From Streptomycetaceae bacterium (GTDB lineage: Bacteria > Actinomycetota > Actinomycetes > Streptomycetales > Streptomycetaceae): 64,000 nucleotides of DNA. Under the pieces are notes generated by a model. That model saw nothing but the letters and a program-made list of their open reading frames with translations, made no database searches and was not told the DNA's origin. Numbering within the stretch: the first letter of the stretch is position 1; every line of letters begins with the position of its first letter. Below, piece by piece: positions 8,794 through 20,200 of this stretch. Made by a program: the position numbers and the translations under genes. The stretch spans positions 1 through 64,000 of the forward strand of contig JAFAUH010000359.1 of NCBI GenBank assembly GCA_019243445.1, given 5' to 3'.

Positions 8794-8849
8794 GATCTGG
8801 GGAGCAATGGAGCAATAGGGAGCGGGCTCCCTCTTGCTCCCCAGGTCGT
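8794..8849. repeat. Long hairpin-forming repeat at the 3' end of pgi
   Basis: The left arm (CGATCTGGGGAGCAA, then TAGGGAGC) pairs with the right arm (GCTCCCTC, then TTGCTCCCCAGGTCG), leaving an 8-base bulge and a very short loop. The right arm ends at the pgi stop codon, so the structure would be the first thing transcribed after pgi and could serve as a terminator. The same sequence recurs at about 6.04 kb and twice, inverted, at 57.89-58.05 kb. Confidence 0.7.
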
Positions 8850-10489
8850 TACCGCCCGCGCATCTCGCGGTACGCAGCGACCAGGCCGGCTGTGGAACTG
8901 TCCAGCCCAGCTACCTTCGTGCCCTCCGTCAGTGCCGGCTCGATCCGCTTGGCCAGCACCTTGCCGAGTTCGACGCCCCACTGGTCGAAGGAGTCGATGT
9001 CCCAGATCGCGCCCTGGACGAAGACCTTGTGCTCGTAGAGCGCGATCAGCTGCCCGAGTACCGACGGCGTCAGCTCGCGTGCCAGGATCGTGGTCGTCGG
9101 GTGGTTGCCGCGGAATGTGCGGTGTGGCACCTGCTCGGCCGGGACGCCCTCGGCGGCCACCTCCTCCGCCGTCTTGCCGAACGCGAGCGCCTGGCCCTGC
9201 GCAAACAAGTTCGCCATCAACAGGTCGTGGTGACCTGCCAGCTCCGGGCTCAGCTCCTCTACCGGCTGCGCGAAGCCGATCAGATCAGCCGGGATCATCT
9301 TCGTCCCCTGGTGGATCAACTGGTAGTACGCATGCTGGCCGTTGGTGCCCGGTGTGCCCCACACCACGGGACCGGTCTGCCAGTTCACCTCATGCCCGGA
9401 CCGGTCGACCGATTTGCCGTTGGACTCCATGTCCAGCTGCTGCAAGTATGCGGTGAAGCGCGACAGGTAGTGCGAGTAGGGGAGTACCGCGTGTGTCTGC
9501 GCGTCGAAGAACTCCCCGTACCAGACGCCCAGCAGCCCCAGCAGCAGTGGTGCGTTGGACTCGGGCGGCGCTGTGCGGAAATGCTCATCGATGAGGCGGA
9601 AACCGTCGAGCATCTCTCGGAAGCGTTCAGGACCGATCGCGATCATCAGCGACAACCCGATCGCCGAGTCGTACGAGTAGCGGCCACCGACCCAGTCCCA
9701 GAACTCGAACATGTTGTGGACGTCGATGCCGAACTCGGCGACCTTCTCGGCGTTGGTCGACAGCGCCACAAAGTGCTTGGCGACCGCTGCCTGGTTGCCC
9801 CCGAGTCCGTTGAGCAGCCAAGTGCGGGCGGAGATCGCGTTGGTGATGGTCTCGATGGTGGTGAAGGTCTTCGACGCGATGATGAAGAGCGTCTCCGCCG
9901 GATTCAGGTCGCGTACGGCCTCATGCAGATCGGCGCCGTCGACGTTGGAGACAAAACGGAACTGCAGTTCGCGGGCGGTGTACGGGCGCAGCGCCTCGTA
10001 CGCCATCGCCGGGCCCAGATCCGAACCGCCGATACCGATGTTGACGACGGTACGGATTCGCTTGCCGGTGTGACCCGTCCACTCACCGGAGCGGACTTTG
10101 TCGGCGAAGGCCGCCATCTTGTCGAGCACGGCGTGCACCGCGGGCACGACATTCTCGCCGTCCACCTCGATCACCGTGTCGCGTGGTGCTCGTAGTGCCG
10201 TGTGCAGCACCGCGCGCTTCTCGGTGATGTTGATCTTCTCGCCGCGGAACATCGCGTCGCGCAGCCGCGTCACACCGCGTACTTCGGCAAGATCGCGCAG
10301 CAGTGCAAGCGTGTCGTCTGTGAGTACATGCTTGGAGTAGTCGATGTGCAGGTCACCGACGTCGAGTACATACCGGCTGCCACGTGTGGCGTCGGCTGCG
10401 AACAGCTCCCGTAGATGTGCCTCCCCGAGGCTTTCGCGGTGCTTGCCGAGTGCTTCCCACTGCGGCAGCTGGTCAAGCCGTCCGGACAT
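8849..10489 (-). CDS. pgi: Glucose-6-phosphate isomerase
   Basis: This 546-residue protein is full length for the family and interconverts glucose-6-phosphate and fructose-6-phosphate in glycolysis and gluconeogenesis. Family signatures are all present: the sugar-phosphate loop [13 protein letters not shown] at about 145-158, SKTFTTIET near 205, MESNGK near 355, the [16 protein letters not shown] segment with the catalytic His near 380-390, and the C-terminal [12 protein letters not shown] helix. The ATG at 10489 has GGAG upstream. It stands alone, with a hairpin repeat at its end. Confidence 0.96.
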   Translation of the reverse strand: MSGRLDQLPQWEALGKHRESLGEAHLRELFAADATRGSRYVLDVGDLHIDYSKHVLTDDTLALLRDLAEVRGVTRLRDAMFRGEKINITEKRAVLHTALRAPRDTVIEVDGENVVPAVHAVLDKMAAFADKVRSGEWTGHTGKRIRTVVNIGIGGSDLGPAMAYEALRPYTARELQFRFVSNVDGADLHEAVRDLNPAETLFIIASKTFTTIETITNAISARTWLLNGLGGNQAAVAKHFVALSTNAEKVAEFGIDVHNMFEFWDWVGGRYSYDSAIGLSLMIAIGPERFREMLDGFRLIDEHFRTAPPESNAPLLLGLLGVWYGEFFDAQTHAVLPYSHYLSRFTAYLQQLDMESNGKSVDRSGHEVNWQTGPVVWGTPGTNGQHAYYQLIHQGTKMIPADLIGFAQPVEELSPELAGHHDLLMANLFAQGQALAFGKTAEEVAAEGVPAEQVPHRTFRGNHPTTTILARELTPSVLGQLIALYEHKVFVQGAIWDIDSFDQWGVELGKVLAKRIEPALTEGTKVAGLDSSTAGLVAAYREMRGR

Positions 10490-10525
10490 CGTTCGCTCCT
10501 CGTCGTCGACTCTGTCGTGTCATTT

Positions 10526-10561
10526 GTTGCCGTGTTGCCGTGTTGCCGTGTTTGTTGCCGT
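10526..10561. repeat. GTTGCCGT 8-bp tandem repeat
   Basis: GTTGCCGT occurs at 10526, 10534, 10542 and, after a 4-base interruption, 10554. It lies in the short gap between the pgi start (10489) and the copA stop (10613), upstream of pgi. It may be slippage-prone; no regulatory role is evident. Confidence 0.8.
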
Positions 10562-10612
10562 GCCGTTCGTGCGCGCAACACTACGACTTCGCGTCCTGCA
10601 TCCGGCCCTTCC

Positions 10613-12979
10613 TCAGCCGTTCATCGGACGGAACCGCCGCAGCCGCAGACTGTTTCCGACCACGAAGACCGAGGAGCAGGCCATCGCCGCACCCGCGATC
10701 ATCGGGTTGAGCAGCCCGGTGGCGGCAAGCGGCAGCGCCGCGATGTTGTAGCCGAAGGCCCAGAAGAGATTGCCCTTGATGGTGCCGAGCGTGCTGCGGG
10801 CGAGCCGGATCGCGTCGGCCGCGACTCGCAGATCGCCGCGCACCAGCGTCAGATCACCCGCTTCGATGGCAGCGTCCGTGCCCGTGCCCATGGCGAGGCC
10901 GAGATCCGCTTGGGCGAGTGCGGCTGCGTCGTTGACGCCGTCGCCGACCATCGCCACCGTTCTGCCCTCGTCCTGCAGCCGCTTGATGGCCGCGACCTTG
11001 CCTTGCGGCAGTACCTCGGCGATGACGTGCGCCGCGTCGATGCCGACCTCTGTCGCGACCGCCTTCGCCACGATCTCGTTGTCGCCGGTGAGTAGTACCG
11101 GGGTCAGGCCGAGCGAGCGCAGCGCTCCTACCGCCTCGGCGCTCGTTGGTTTTACGGCGTCCCCGACGGCGAGCACCGCGCGCGCCTGTCCGTCCCAGGC
11201 CACCACGACAGCGGTCCGCCCCTCGGCTTCGGCACGCGCCTTGGCGGCGGCCAGGTCACCGGGGAGCGGTGGCCACCCTTCCTCGCGCAGCAACGCTTCG
11301 CGTCCCACCAGGACAGTGCGGCCCTCGACGACGCCCCGTACGCCGAGGCCAGGACGGGCCGCGAACCCTTGCGGGGTCGGCAGCGCGCCGGTCCGTTCCT
11401 CGGCGGCGACAACGATGGCGCGGGCGATGGGGTGCTCGGAGGCGTGTTCAAGGGCACCTGCGAGGCGCAGCGCTTCCTTCTCGCCTTCGCCTTCGCCTTC
11501 GTCCTCGTCCTGGAGCGCGTGTACCGCGGTCAGTGTCATCACACCCGTCGTCACGGTGCCGGTCTTGTCCAGTACGACGGTGTCGACGCTCCTCGTCGAC
11601 TCCAGTACCTCGGGTCCCTTGATAAGAATGCCGAGTTGGGCGCCGCGACCGGTGCCCACCAGCAGTGCGGTAGGCGTGGCCAGGCCCAGCGCACACGGGC
11701 ATGCGATGATCAGCACGGCGACGGCGGCGGTGAAGGCGGCCGTCGTACCTGCGCCGGCGAGGAGCCAGCAGCCCAAGGTGGCCAGGGCGAGGGTGATGAC
11801 GAGGGGCACGAAGACCGCGGAGATCCGGTCGGCGAGCCGCTGGGCCGCGGCCTTTCCGCTCTGTGCCTCCTCGACCAGTCGGGCCATTCGAGCGAGTTGG
11901 GTGTCGGCGCCGACACGGGTCGCCTCGACGACGAGACGTCCGCCCACGTTGACGGTGGCGCCTGTGACGCCATCGCCCGGGCCCACTTCCACAGGCGCCG
12001 ACTCGCCGGTGAGCATGGCGGCATCCACAGCGGAGGTGCCCCCGCGCACCACTCCGTCGGTGGCGATCTTCTCGCCGGGCCGGACGACGAAGAGGTCACC
12101 GGCCGTCAACTCGGCGAGGGGAACGCGTACTTCACGTCCGTCGCGCAACATGGCGACGTCCTTTGCACCGAGGTGCAGCAGCGCCCGGAGCGCGGCGCCC
12201 GCCTGGCGCTTGGACCGTGCCTCGAAGTAGCGCCCGGTGAGGACGAACGCCGTCACTCCGGCAGCGGCCTCCAGGTAGATCGAGTTGCTGCCGCCGCCTC
12301 GCGAGACGGTCGAGGCTGTGAAGGAAAAGAAAGAGAAGTGGTCCTTCATCCCCGGCATGCCGGCTGTCCCGAAGAACAACGCCCATACCGACCAGCAGAA
12401 CGCCGCCAGCGTGCCCATGGAGATCAGCGTGTCCATGGTGGAGGTGCGGTGGCGCAGATTGGTCCAGGCAGCCCGGTGGAAGGGCCAACCTGCGTACGCC
12501 ACAACGGGCGCGGTGAGCGTCAGCGACAGCCACTGCCAGTTGCGGAATTGCAGAGCGGGCGCCATGGCCATCGCAATCACGGGTACCGCGAGGACAAGGG
12601 CAGTGATCAACCTCCTCCTGTCTTCGGCGGGAGGTACCCCCTGGCGCAGGGGGAAGAATTCGTCGTCCGGGTCGGCGGAGGCATCGTCCGGTAGGGCTGC
12701 AGGTGCGGCTACGAGTGCGGGTACGGACACGGGCGGGGAAGCGGGCAGTGCGGCCGTGTAGCCGGTGGCCTCGACGGTCGCGATCAGATCGGCAACCGCG
12801 ACCCGGGGACCGTAGGAGACGCTGGCTTTCTCGGTCGCGTAGTTGACGGTCGCGCTGACACCCTCCATCCGGTTGAGCTTTTTTTGGATGCGGGCTGCGC
12901 ACGAGGCGCAGGTCATGCCGCCGATCTTCAACTCGACCCGGTCGGATCCGTCGAGCCGCTCAGCAGGGGCTGTCGTCAT
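10613..12979 (-). CDS. copA: Copper-translocating P1B-type ATPase
   Basis: The protein has 788 residues from the ATG at 12979, with AGGAG 8 bases upstream; the frame stays open to 13051. It pumps Cu(I) out of the cytoplasm at ATP cost. One heavy-metal-binding domain carries GMTCASC (residues 21-27). The TGES actuator loop is near 330. The copper-path CPC ([17 protein letters not shown]) is at about 425, the phosphorylated Asp in DKTGTVTTG at about 470, and [10 protein letters not shown] lies in the nucleotide-binding domain. The CPC motif together with the N-terminal CxxC supports Cu(I). A CsoR-like operator lies just upstream at 13057. Confidence 0.94.
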   Translation of the reverse strand: MTTAPAERLDGSDRVELKIGGMTCASCAARIQKKLNRMEGVSATVNYATEKASVSYGPRVAVADLIATVEATGYTAALPASPPVSVPALVAAPAALPDDASADPDDEFFPLRQGVPPAEDRRRLITALVLAVPVIAMAMAPALQFRNWQWLSLTLTAPVVAYAGWPFHRAAWTNLRHRTSTMDTLISMGTLAAFCWSVWALFFGTAGMPGMKDHFSFFSFTASTVSRGGGSNSIYLEAAAGVTAFVLTGRYFEARSKRQAGAALRALLHLGAKDVAMLRDGREVRVPLAELTAGDLFVVRPGEKIATDGVVRGGTSAVDAAMLTGESAPVEVGPGDGVTGATVNVGGRLVVEATRVGADTQLARMARLVEEAQSGKAAAQRLADRISAVFVPLVITLALATLGCWLLAGAGTTAAFTAAVAVLIIACPCALGLATPTALLVGTGRGAQLGILIKGPEVLESTRSVDTVVLDKTGTVTTGVMTLTAVHALQDEDEGEGEGEKEALRLAGALEHASEHPIARAIVVAAEERTGALPTPQGFAARPGLGVRGVVEGRTVLVGREALLREEGWPPLPGDLAAAKARAEAEGRTAVVVAWDGQARAVLAVGDAVKPTSAEAVGALRSLGLTPVLLTGDNEIVAKAVATEVGIDAAHVIAEVLPQGKVAAIKRLQDEGRTVAMVGDGVNDAAALAQADLGLAMGTGTDAAIEAGDLTLVRGDLRVAADAIRLARSTLGTIKGNLFWAFGYNIAALPLAATGLLNPMIAGAAMACSSVFVVGNSLRLRRFRPMNG

Positions 12980-13056
12980 GCCGCTCACTCCTGGCCTCGC
13001 CTGATCACCGATTTCATGACGCCTACCTTCACCCTCACTCCCCACCCTCATACGAT

Positions 13057-13073
13057 ATACCCCTAGGGGGTAT
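13057..13073. promoter_or_regulatory. CsoR-like copper operator upstream of copA
   Basis: ATACCCCTAGGGGGTAT is a near-perfect palindrome with the TACCCC/GGGGTA arms typical of CsoR sites (established consensus, recalled). It lies 78 bases before the copA start and 13 bases from the dehydrogenase stop at 13086. De-repression of copA by Cu(I) is the expected effect. No csoR gene is seen in this window. Confidence 0.8.
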
Positions 13074-13085
13074 TCCTCTATCGGG

Positions 13086-14120
13086 TCATCCGGCCATCAG
13101 GACGGCCACCCCGTTGACACGGTCCGCCGCGAGATCGGCGAGCGCCTGGTCGGCGCGGCCCATGGCGTAACGGTGCACGTGGACGCGCGGACGCAGTCGG
13201 GCCGCCTCGGCCAGGTAGGTACGGCCGTCTTCGCGTGTATTAGCGGTCACGCTGCGTAGCGTACGCTCTTGGAACAGGTGCTTGTCGTAGTGCAGAACGG
13301 GGATGTCGGTCAGGTGGATGCCGGCGATCGACAGCGTGCCGCCCCGGTCGAGGGCGGCGAGCGCGACCGGTACGAGGTCGCCGACCGGTGCGAAGAGGAC
13401 CGCCGCGTCCAGCGGCTCCGGCGGGGCTTCGTACGCGCCCCGCGCGGAGGCGGCCCCGAGCTCCAGCGCGAGCCGTCTCGCCTCCTCCGCCCTGGTGAGT
13501 ACGTGCACGGTGGCGCCCTGCGCGAGGGCCAGTTGCACGGTCAGATGGGCGGAGGCACCGAAGCCGTAGATGCCGAGACGCCCGCCGGACGGCAACTCGG
13601 CGCGGCGAAGCGCCCGGTAGCCGATGATCCCGGCGCAGAGCAGGGGTGCGATCTCCTCGTCCGGCCGGTCGTCGTCCGGCAGCCGGTAGGTGAAGCGGGC
13701 GTTCGCCACGGTGTAGTCGGCATATCCGCCATCGAGGTCCCAGCCGGTGTAGCGGGAGTGAGGGCAGAGGTTCTCGGCACCTGAGCGGCAGTACCGGCAC
13801 TCGCCGCACGTCCCCGCCAGCCAGGCGACGCCGACCCGGTCACCGGCCGTGAAGCCCTCCGTCCCCGGACCGGCCTCCGCGACGCGTCCGACGACCTCGT
13901 GCCCGGGCGTGCACCGCGGCCGGTGCGGTGCGAGATCCCCTTCGGCCAAATGGAGATCGGTACGGCACACACCGCAGGCGCGCACCTCGACCAGCAGCTC
14001 GCCGGGCCCTGGGCGTGGCCGTTGGCGCCGTATGCCGCGCAACGGGCCGGAGCCGACCGGACCCGGGTGTTCCACGACCCACGCGGCCATTGTTGTGGTG
14101 CCGGTGGTTGCGGCAACCAT
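13086..14120 (-). CDS. Zinc-dependent alcohol dehydrogenase
   Basis: The protein has 344 residues from the ATG at 14120, with GAAGGAA 5 bases upstream. It contains the catalytic-zinc motif [15 protein letters not shown] near 48, [15 protein letters not shown] near 72, the structural-zinc cysteines [15 protein letters not shown] near 105, and the [11 protein letters not shown] cofactor turn near 180. It is an MDR-family NAD(P)-dependent primary alcohol dehydrogenase related to AdhA/AdhP; the substrate is unknown. It is divergent from the Wadjet operon, with 169 bases between starts. It ends at the CsoR-like box, so it could read into copA. Confidence 0.88.
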   Translation of the reverse strand: MVAATTGTTTMAAWVVEHPGPVGSGPLRGIRRQRPRPGPGELLVEVRACGVCRTDLHLAEGDLAPHRPRCTPGHEVVGRVAEAGPGTEGFTAGDRVGVAWLAGTCGECRYCRSGAENLCPHSRYTGWDLDGGYADYTVANARFTYRLPDDDRPDEEIAPLLCAGIIGYRALRRAELPSGGRLGIYGFGASAHLTVQLALAQGATVHVLTRAEEARRLALELGAASARGAYEAPPEPLDAAVLFAPVGDLVPVALAALDRGGTLSIAGIHLTDIPVLHYDKHLFQERTLRSVTANTREDGRTYLAEAARLRPRVHVHRYAMGRADQALADLAADRVNGVAVLMAG

Positions 14121-14289
14121 AGTGGTTCCTTCGGATCTGCTGTTTCTCCCCTTGTTTATTCTTTTCATTCTCGGCTGCGTACGGCACACTCGCATGGGGT
14201 CCGGTGGTCCTGTCGCCTCCGCTTCGCGAAGTTGCGCTTGTCCGGCGAGCGGTCACCCGGAGGCAGTGCGTCTGAGAGACTGGGGTGCG

Positions 14290-15954
14290 ATGTCCAAAGC
14301 CCTCCTTACCCCAGGTTTCCGCCCGTTCGAGCATCTGAACACCCCCAAGCATGCGCTGTACCGGCGGATCATGCACGTGTTCACCGAGCACAAGCGGCGT
14401 TTCGTGGTGCACCTGCGCCCGGAGGACGTGGCGGACGCGTTGCGCGCGGAAGGGCCGGTTTCGACCGAGGAGGTGGAGGCCGCCCTTGAGGCGCTTGCGG
14501 GGTGGGGCAATCTGCGGTCCGATCCGGATACTTCGCGGGTCGGGACGGTGGAGGACTTCTACCGCCGCCGCCAGTTGTTCCAGCTCACCAGGGAGGGCGA
14601 GGCGGCCGAGCGTGCGCTGGAGGTGTACGAGGCCGAGACGGTGCGGCGCGGTGAGCTGCAGGCCGTGGCATTGGAGGACATCCGGCTGCGGCTGAAGGCG
14701 TTGCGGTCGCTTGCGGGGGAAACCGACCCGGATCCGGCGGTGGTCCACAGTGTACTGCTGGAATTGACTGGCCGCTTGGATTCACTGGCGGCCAACGCCA
14801 GTGCGTTCATGGGTGGGTTGCAGCGCACCATTGATTTGCAGGAGCTGGACGAGGAGGCGTTCTTCGCCTACAAGGACCGGTTGATTGCCTATCTGGAGCG
14901 GTTCGTCTCCGAGTTGGTGCAGAAGGCATACGACATCCGGCAGACCCTGGGTGCGCTTGCCCCGGAACGGGTGACGGCGCTGTTGTCGCTCGCTGCACAC
15001 CGAGAGGCGGCCGATGCGGCGCCGGACGGTGAAAACGGTGAGGCGGGTCCGGCAGCGGCCAGGCTCGGTGAATGGCAGGATCGCTGGCGCGGGATCGAGG
15101 CGTGGTTCGCCGGTGACCGGCTGCATCCGAGCCAGTGCGAGCTGCTGCGTCGGCGGGCGAGCAAGGCCATCCCCGACTTGCTGGCCGCAATCCGGTTGTT
15201 GCAGGAGCGGCGTTCAGGACGCAGTGACCGATCGGCTGACTTCCGCACGCTCGCCCTGTGGTTTGCGCAAGCCCACGGGGACGAGGAAGCGCACCGGCTG
15301 TGGCGGGCGGCGTTCGGCCTGGGCACAGCCCGCCATCTGACCGGGCAGAGCGCCGATCTTGAGGCCGCTCCTGTGCCTGCGGGCACCAGCTGGCTGGACG
15401 CGCCGCCGGTGGAGGTGGCGGCGAGGCTGCGAGCCACCGGCCGGTACACCAAGCGCGGTGCGCCGTCGAAAGTCGCCGACCGCAGCGCCTCCCGCGATCT
15501 GCTCGCCGCGCAGATCGCCGCGGAGCGAGCCCAAACCGAGGCGGCCCGGCGCAGGCTCGCGACCGGGCGACCGGTGCGGCTCTCTAATCTCGGTGAGATA
15601 GGTGGAGCTGGTGAGATAGGTGAGTCCGGTGGCGAAACGGGCCTGGACAAGGAAGAGCTCGCGCTGTTCCTGCGGCTGCTGGGGGAGGCGCTCGCGGCGG
15701 GTCCGCCGGGCCCGGACGGGCGGATCGTGACGATGACCGCGGATGGGGCGTACGAGGTGACGCTCTCGCCGGTCCTCGGTGGGCCGGTGGTGGCATTGCA
15801 GACGAGGGAGGGCGTGATGTACGGGCCGGATCACGAGATCACCATCGTGGACCGGACAGTCCCGCCGCCGCTGCCCTTGTCGTCGTCCACGTCGCAGGCC
15901 GCCTCCGCTGCAACAGCCGACCGCGAAGCGCTGCCCGTGGAGGCTCCCCGATGA
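14290..15954 (+). CDS. jetA: Wadjet JetA (TIGR02677/DUF2397), kleisin-like subunit
   Basis: The protein has 554 residues. The ATG at 14290 starts MSKALLTPGFRPFEHLNTP; the frame continues upstream to 13849 through the divergent dehydrogenase gene. The N-terminus (NTPKHALYRRIMHVFTEHKRRF) and the DFYRRRQLFQLTREGEAAERAL region match the DUF2397 family, the MukF/kleisin equivalent of actinobacterial Wadjet systems. It would bridge the JetC SMC heads and recruit JetB. A low-complexity insert (GEIGGAGEIGESGG) lies near 440. It is the first of four genes with ATGA/GTGA overlaps, and the operon promoter should lie in the 169-base gap before it. The family is recognised by pattern and gene order, not by search. 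Confidence 0.88.
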   Translation: MSKALLTPGFRPFEHLNTPKHALYRRIMHVFTEHKRRFVVHLRPEDVADALRAEGPVSTEEVEAALEALAGWGNLRSDPDTSRVGTVEDFYRRRQLFQLTREGEAAERALEVYEAETVRRGELQAVALEDIRLRLKALRSLAGETDPDPAVVHSVLLELTGRLDSLAANASAFMGGLQRTIDLQELDEEAFFAYKDRLIAYLERFVSELVQKAYDIRQTLGALAPERVTALLSLAAHREAADAAPDGENGEAGPAAARLGEWQDRWRGIEAWFAGDRLHPSQCELLRRRASKAIPDLLAAIRLLQERRSGRSDRSADFRTLALWFAQAHGDEEAHRLWRAAFGLGTARHLTGQSADLEAAPVPAGTSWLDAPPVEVAARLRATGRYTKRGAPSKVADRSASRDLLAAQIAAERAQTEAARRRLATGRPVRLSNLGEIGGAGEIGESGGETGLDKEELALFLRLLGEALAAGPPGPDGRIVTMTADGAYEVTLSPVLGGPVVALQTREGVMYGPDHEITIVDRTVPPPLPLSSSTSQAASAATADREALPVEAPR

Positions 15955-17243
15955 GCAGCACTGCCGCATCCCAAGTAACCGACGCCCTCGACCTCAAACG
16001 GGTTGCAGAGCGCCGCCGTGCGGTACGGGCTCTGCTGCGGCATCCGCTGCTCACTCCCGCGGGGCCGGACACGGAAGCGTACCGGCTGGCGCGTCGGCAC
16101 GCAGGCTGGCTGGCGGACTGGTTCGCACGGGAAGCCGGCTGGTCGCTGCTGGCGGAACCAGCGGTGGTGCGGCTGCGTAAGACCTCAGGACAGTGGGCGG
16201 ACGGCTCGCGCCCGGCGGTGGCCGCGGTCGGCGCCCGGATCCCGTTCAGTCGTCGCCGTTACGTCCTGACCTGCTTGGCGCTGGCCGTACTGGAGCGGTC
16301 CGAGTCACAGGTGACGCTGGGGCGCCTGGTGGAGCAGATCGCCGCCTGGGCCGCGGACGCCAGGCTGGCGGCGGCCGGGATCGTCTTCACTCTGGACAAC
16401 CGCGAGGAGCGCGCCGATTTGGCCGCGGTCGCCCGCCTGCTGCTGGATATCGGTGTATTGGCGCGCGTCGCCGGCGATGAGCAGGCGTTTGTGAACGCCA
16501 CCGGCGATGTGCTCTACGACGTGGACCGGGCCGTGCTCTCCTCGCTGCTGGTGGTACGCCGAGGGCCGTCGCTCGTCGACCCCCAGGGCACGGATCCGGT
16601 CGACGCGCGGATCGCAGCGGTGAGTGACGAGCCGGTGCCCGATACCGAGGACGCCCGCAACCGGCAGATCCGCCACCGCCTCTCCCGCCGCCTGCTGGAC
16701 GACCCCGTCCTCTACTACGCCGACCTCGACCCGGACGAACAGGAGTACTTCGCCAGGCAGCGCGGCCCGATGTTGCGACGGCTCACCGAAGCGAGCGGCC
16801 TGACAGCGGAGGTACGGGCCGAAGGAGTCGCGCTGATAGACTCGGTCGGCGAGGCCACCGACATCGGCATGCCCGAAGAGGGCACCGATGGGCACGCCAC
16901 GCTGCTGATCGCCGAGAAGCTGGCCGAGCGGCTGCGCCGACGCCCTGGTGAACCGATACGGGTCAGCGCGCTCCACCGGCAGGTCGCCAAGCTCGTCGAC
17001 GAACACCGTGCGCACTGGCGCAAGAGCGCCACCGAGCCGGGCGCCGAGCGGGAGTTGACCGCCCTCGCCCTGCGCCGGCTGCGAGCCCTCGGCCTAGTCG
17101 AGCTGATCGAGACGGCAAAAGATGGTGAGGGGGAGGAAGCGGTCCGGCCGTTGCCGGCGCTCGCCAGGTTCAGTTACGCGCCCGCGAGGATCGTCGGTAC
17201 CGGCGGCCGGGCGGCAGGCAAGGGAAGGGCAGCACGGAAGTGA
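15951..17243 (+). CDS. jetB: Wadjet JetB (TIGR02678/DUF2398), MukE-like subunit
   Basis: The 430-residue protein has an ATG that overlaps the jetA stop (ATGA), which implies translational coupling. It shows the DUF2398 features: an N-terminal helical region (RRAVRALLRHPLL, AWRR-type arginines), VRLRKTSG, an R-x-x-YVLTCLALAVLERSE helix, and a winged-helix-like C-terminus (VSALHRQVAKLVDEHRAHWRKSA) ending in LARFSYAPARIVG. In Wadjet complexes this subunit is the MukE/KITE-type partner that holds DNA and stabilises the JetA-JetC motor. No deviation from family length is evident. Confidence 0.88.
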   Translation: MSSTAASQVTDALDLKRVAERRRAVRALLRHPLLTPAGPDTEAYRLARRHAGWLADWFAREAGWSLLAEPAVVRLRKTSGQWADGSRPAVAAVGARIPFSRRRYVLTCLALAVLERSESQVTLGRLVEQIAAWAADARLAAAGIVFTLDNREERADLAAVARLLLDIGVLARVAGDEQAFVNATGDVLYDVDRAVLSSLLVVRRGPSLVDPQGTDPVDARIAAVSDEPVPDTEDARNRQIRHRLSRRLLDDPVLYYADLDPDEQEYFARQRGPMLRRLTEASGLTAEVRAEGVALIDSVGEATDIGMPEEGTDGHATLLIAEKLAERLRRRPGEPIRVSALHRQVAKLVDEHRAHWRKSATEPGAERELTALALRRLRALGLVELIETAKDGEGEEAVRPLPALARFSYAPARIVGTGGRAAGKGRAARK

Positions 17244-20200
17244 GCGAGGCGCAGCAGAGGGCCGAGAGCCGGACGGCGCAGGCGGCCGGAGCGGACGATC
17301 GCCGTGCCACCCGGGCCGAGACCGAGGCCGCGGGCAAGCTGCCCCACCCGCTTACCGAGCGCTGGCAGCCGCTGCGCGTGGGCCTGGTCGACCTGTTCCA
17401 CTACGACGCCCAGGAATTCTGGTTCCGCGACGGCCGGTTGCTGTGGCGGGGAAACAACGGCACGGGCAAATCCAAGGTGCTGGCGCTGACTTTGCCGTTC
17501 CTGTTCGACGGAGAGATCTCACCGCACCGGGTCGAGCCGGACGGCGACCCTCACAAGCGGATGGAGTGGAACTTGCTGCTCGGTGGCAAGTACGAGGAGC
17601 GCCTGGGCTACACCTGGATCGAATTCGGCCGCCTGGACGGAAACGGAACGGCCCGATTTCTCACCGCGGGCATCGCATTGAAGGCAGCAGCCGGGCGGGG
17701 GATCGCCGACCGGTGGTTCTTCACCACCGACCGGCGTATCGGTGAGGAGCTGTTCCTGCTCTCCAGAGGAGGCAACGCGCTCACCCGCGACCGCCTCACC
17801 GAGGCGATCGGCGAGCGCGGGCACGTGGTGCGTACTGCCGAGCAGTACCGCCGCCTGCTGGACGAGCACCTCTTCCACCTCGGCGTCGACCGCTACGCCG
17901 CACTGGTGGACCTGCTCATCCAGTTGCGCCAGCCCCAGCTGTCCAAACGTCCCGACGAGAAAGTCCTGTCCAAGGCGCTTTCCGATGCCCTCGCCCCGCT
18001 CGATCACGGGCTGCTCGCCGATGTCGCGGCTGGTTTCCACGACTTGGAGCAGCAGCGCGCCGAACTGGCCTCGCTGCGCGACAGCCGCACCCATGTCGGC
18101 CGTTTCCTCGACCGCTACGTCCGCTACGCGGCCACCGCCGCCCGTCGCCAAGCGCGTGAGCTGCGCGGCGCCCAGTCCTCGTACGAGGAGATGGGCCGCC
18201 GACTTGGCGCCGTAAGGCAGGAGTTGGAGGCCTCGCGCGCCGAGCACGACGCCGCCCAGGCGAGGCTGGGTGAGATCGAGGCCGAACAGCACGAGCTGCA
18301 GACGGTGCGCGAACAGCTCACCGAGCGGCCCGAACTACGTGACCTGGACCGGGCCGAGCGGGAAACCGAAGCCGCCGGGCGACGGCAGCGGCAGGCCGCC
18401 GAGCGCGCTGAGGCGGCCGAAGCCGAGCACGACCGGCGCGCGGCCCGGCTGGATGAGGCCCGGCGTCAGGCCGAAAGCGGACGGCAGGCGCTGGACGCGG
18501 CCTTGACCGCCGCCGAAGGCAGCGCCGCCGACGCAGGCATCACCGCAGCTCACGAGCGGGCCGCGGCCCCACTTCGGCCGCTCACCGAGCCGGCGGATCT
18601 CGCGGATCCCGCGGCCGTGGACACCGCCGACAACGAGGATGTCACGCTCTCCGGCGCCCGGCGCGCCCTGGCGACCGCGGCCGACGACCGTGAGTCGGCC
18701 GTCGGCCAACTCCAGGAACTGATCGGGCAGGCCGCACACGCCGCAGCCGAGGAAGCCGCTGCCCGCCGCCGACTCGCCGAACGCGAAGCCGACCGGGACG
18801 TCGCCGCCGACGCCGTCGCGGACGCCGAGTTGACAGTCGCCGCAGAAGGCGAACGCCTGGTGGAACGGTGGCGGCAGTACGCGGCCGACACCGACGCCTT
18901 CACCGTGCCGCAACCCGACGAGACGGGCCTGGCCGAGTGGACCGCAACGCTGGACGGCCCCGATCCGGCCCTCGCCGCGGCCCGCGAGGTCGCCGCCGCA
19001 GCCCAGTCGGCGCTCGCCGCCCAACAGGCCGACGCCCGTACCGCGCTAACCGCAGCCCGAGAGGCGGTACGGGGTCTTGAGGAGGAGCAGACGGCGCTGC
19101 GCGCGGGTGTGGTACGCGGCCCCGCCCCCGCGCACACCCGCGCCGAAGGGATACGCGACGGCCGCCCCGGCACGCCACTGTGGCGCGCGGTGGACTTCGC
19201 CGAGCACATCCCCGCCGACCAGCGGGCCGCACTCGAAGCAGCCCTGGAAGCCGCCGGATTGCTGGACGCCTGGCTCACCCCGGACGGCGCTCTGCTCACC
19301 CCCGGCACACACGACACCGTGGCCCTGCCCGGCGCCCCGGCCCCCCGCAGCCTCGCCGAGGTGCTGCGCCCCGCTCTCGACCACGACGACGAACAGGCTG
19401 CCCGGCTCGATGACCAAGCGGTGACCGCCGTACTCACCGCCGTCGAACTCGCCGACACCGCTCCCGCCGACGGCCACCCAGCCTGTGTCGGACTCGACGG
19501 CAGCTTCCGACTGGGCACCCTGCACGGGCACTGGGCGAAGCCCGCCGCCGAGTACCTCGGAGCAGGCGCCCGCGAGGAGGCCCGGCGCCGCCGCCTAGCC
19601 GAACTCGACACGGAACTCGACCAGGCCCGGCAAGCGGTCACCACCGCCGAAGCCGCCGCCCAGCAGGCAGGCCAGGCCCTGCGCGAACTGACCCGGCAGG
19701 CGAACGCCCACCCTTCGGACCAGCCGCTGCGCGACGCCCACGCGGCGTCAGCCGCCGCCCGCGCCGACTTGGCCCGTCGCGCGACGGAAGTCGACCGCGC
19801 CCGGCCCATCGTCGAACGGGCGGTCCAGGCGGCGCTCGCCGCCGCCCGTATCCGCGACGAGTCCGCCGCCGACCTCGGCCTGCCAACCCACGAGGCCCGC
19901 CTGGCCGCGGTCCGCGCCGCGCTCGGCCGCTACCGCACTGCCTGCGCCGACTTGCTCGCTGCCACCCGTCGCCACATCGACCTGCTGCGCACCGCGGCGT
20001 CCTGGGCGACGGAAGCCGCCGCCGCCCGTATCGCCCTGGAAGAGACCGCACAGGCCCGGCAAGAGGCCGACACCGAGCACCGCGAAGCCCGGGCGAGGCT
20101 GAACACCCTGCGCGAAAGCGTCGGTGACACCGTCGAAGAGCTCAAGAAGAAGCTGGCCGAAACCCGCGCCGCCCTGGAGCGGCTCTCCGGCGAGCGGAAG

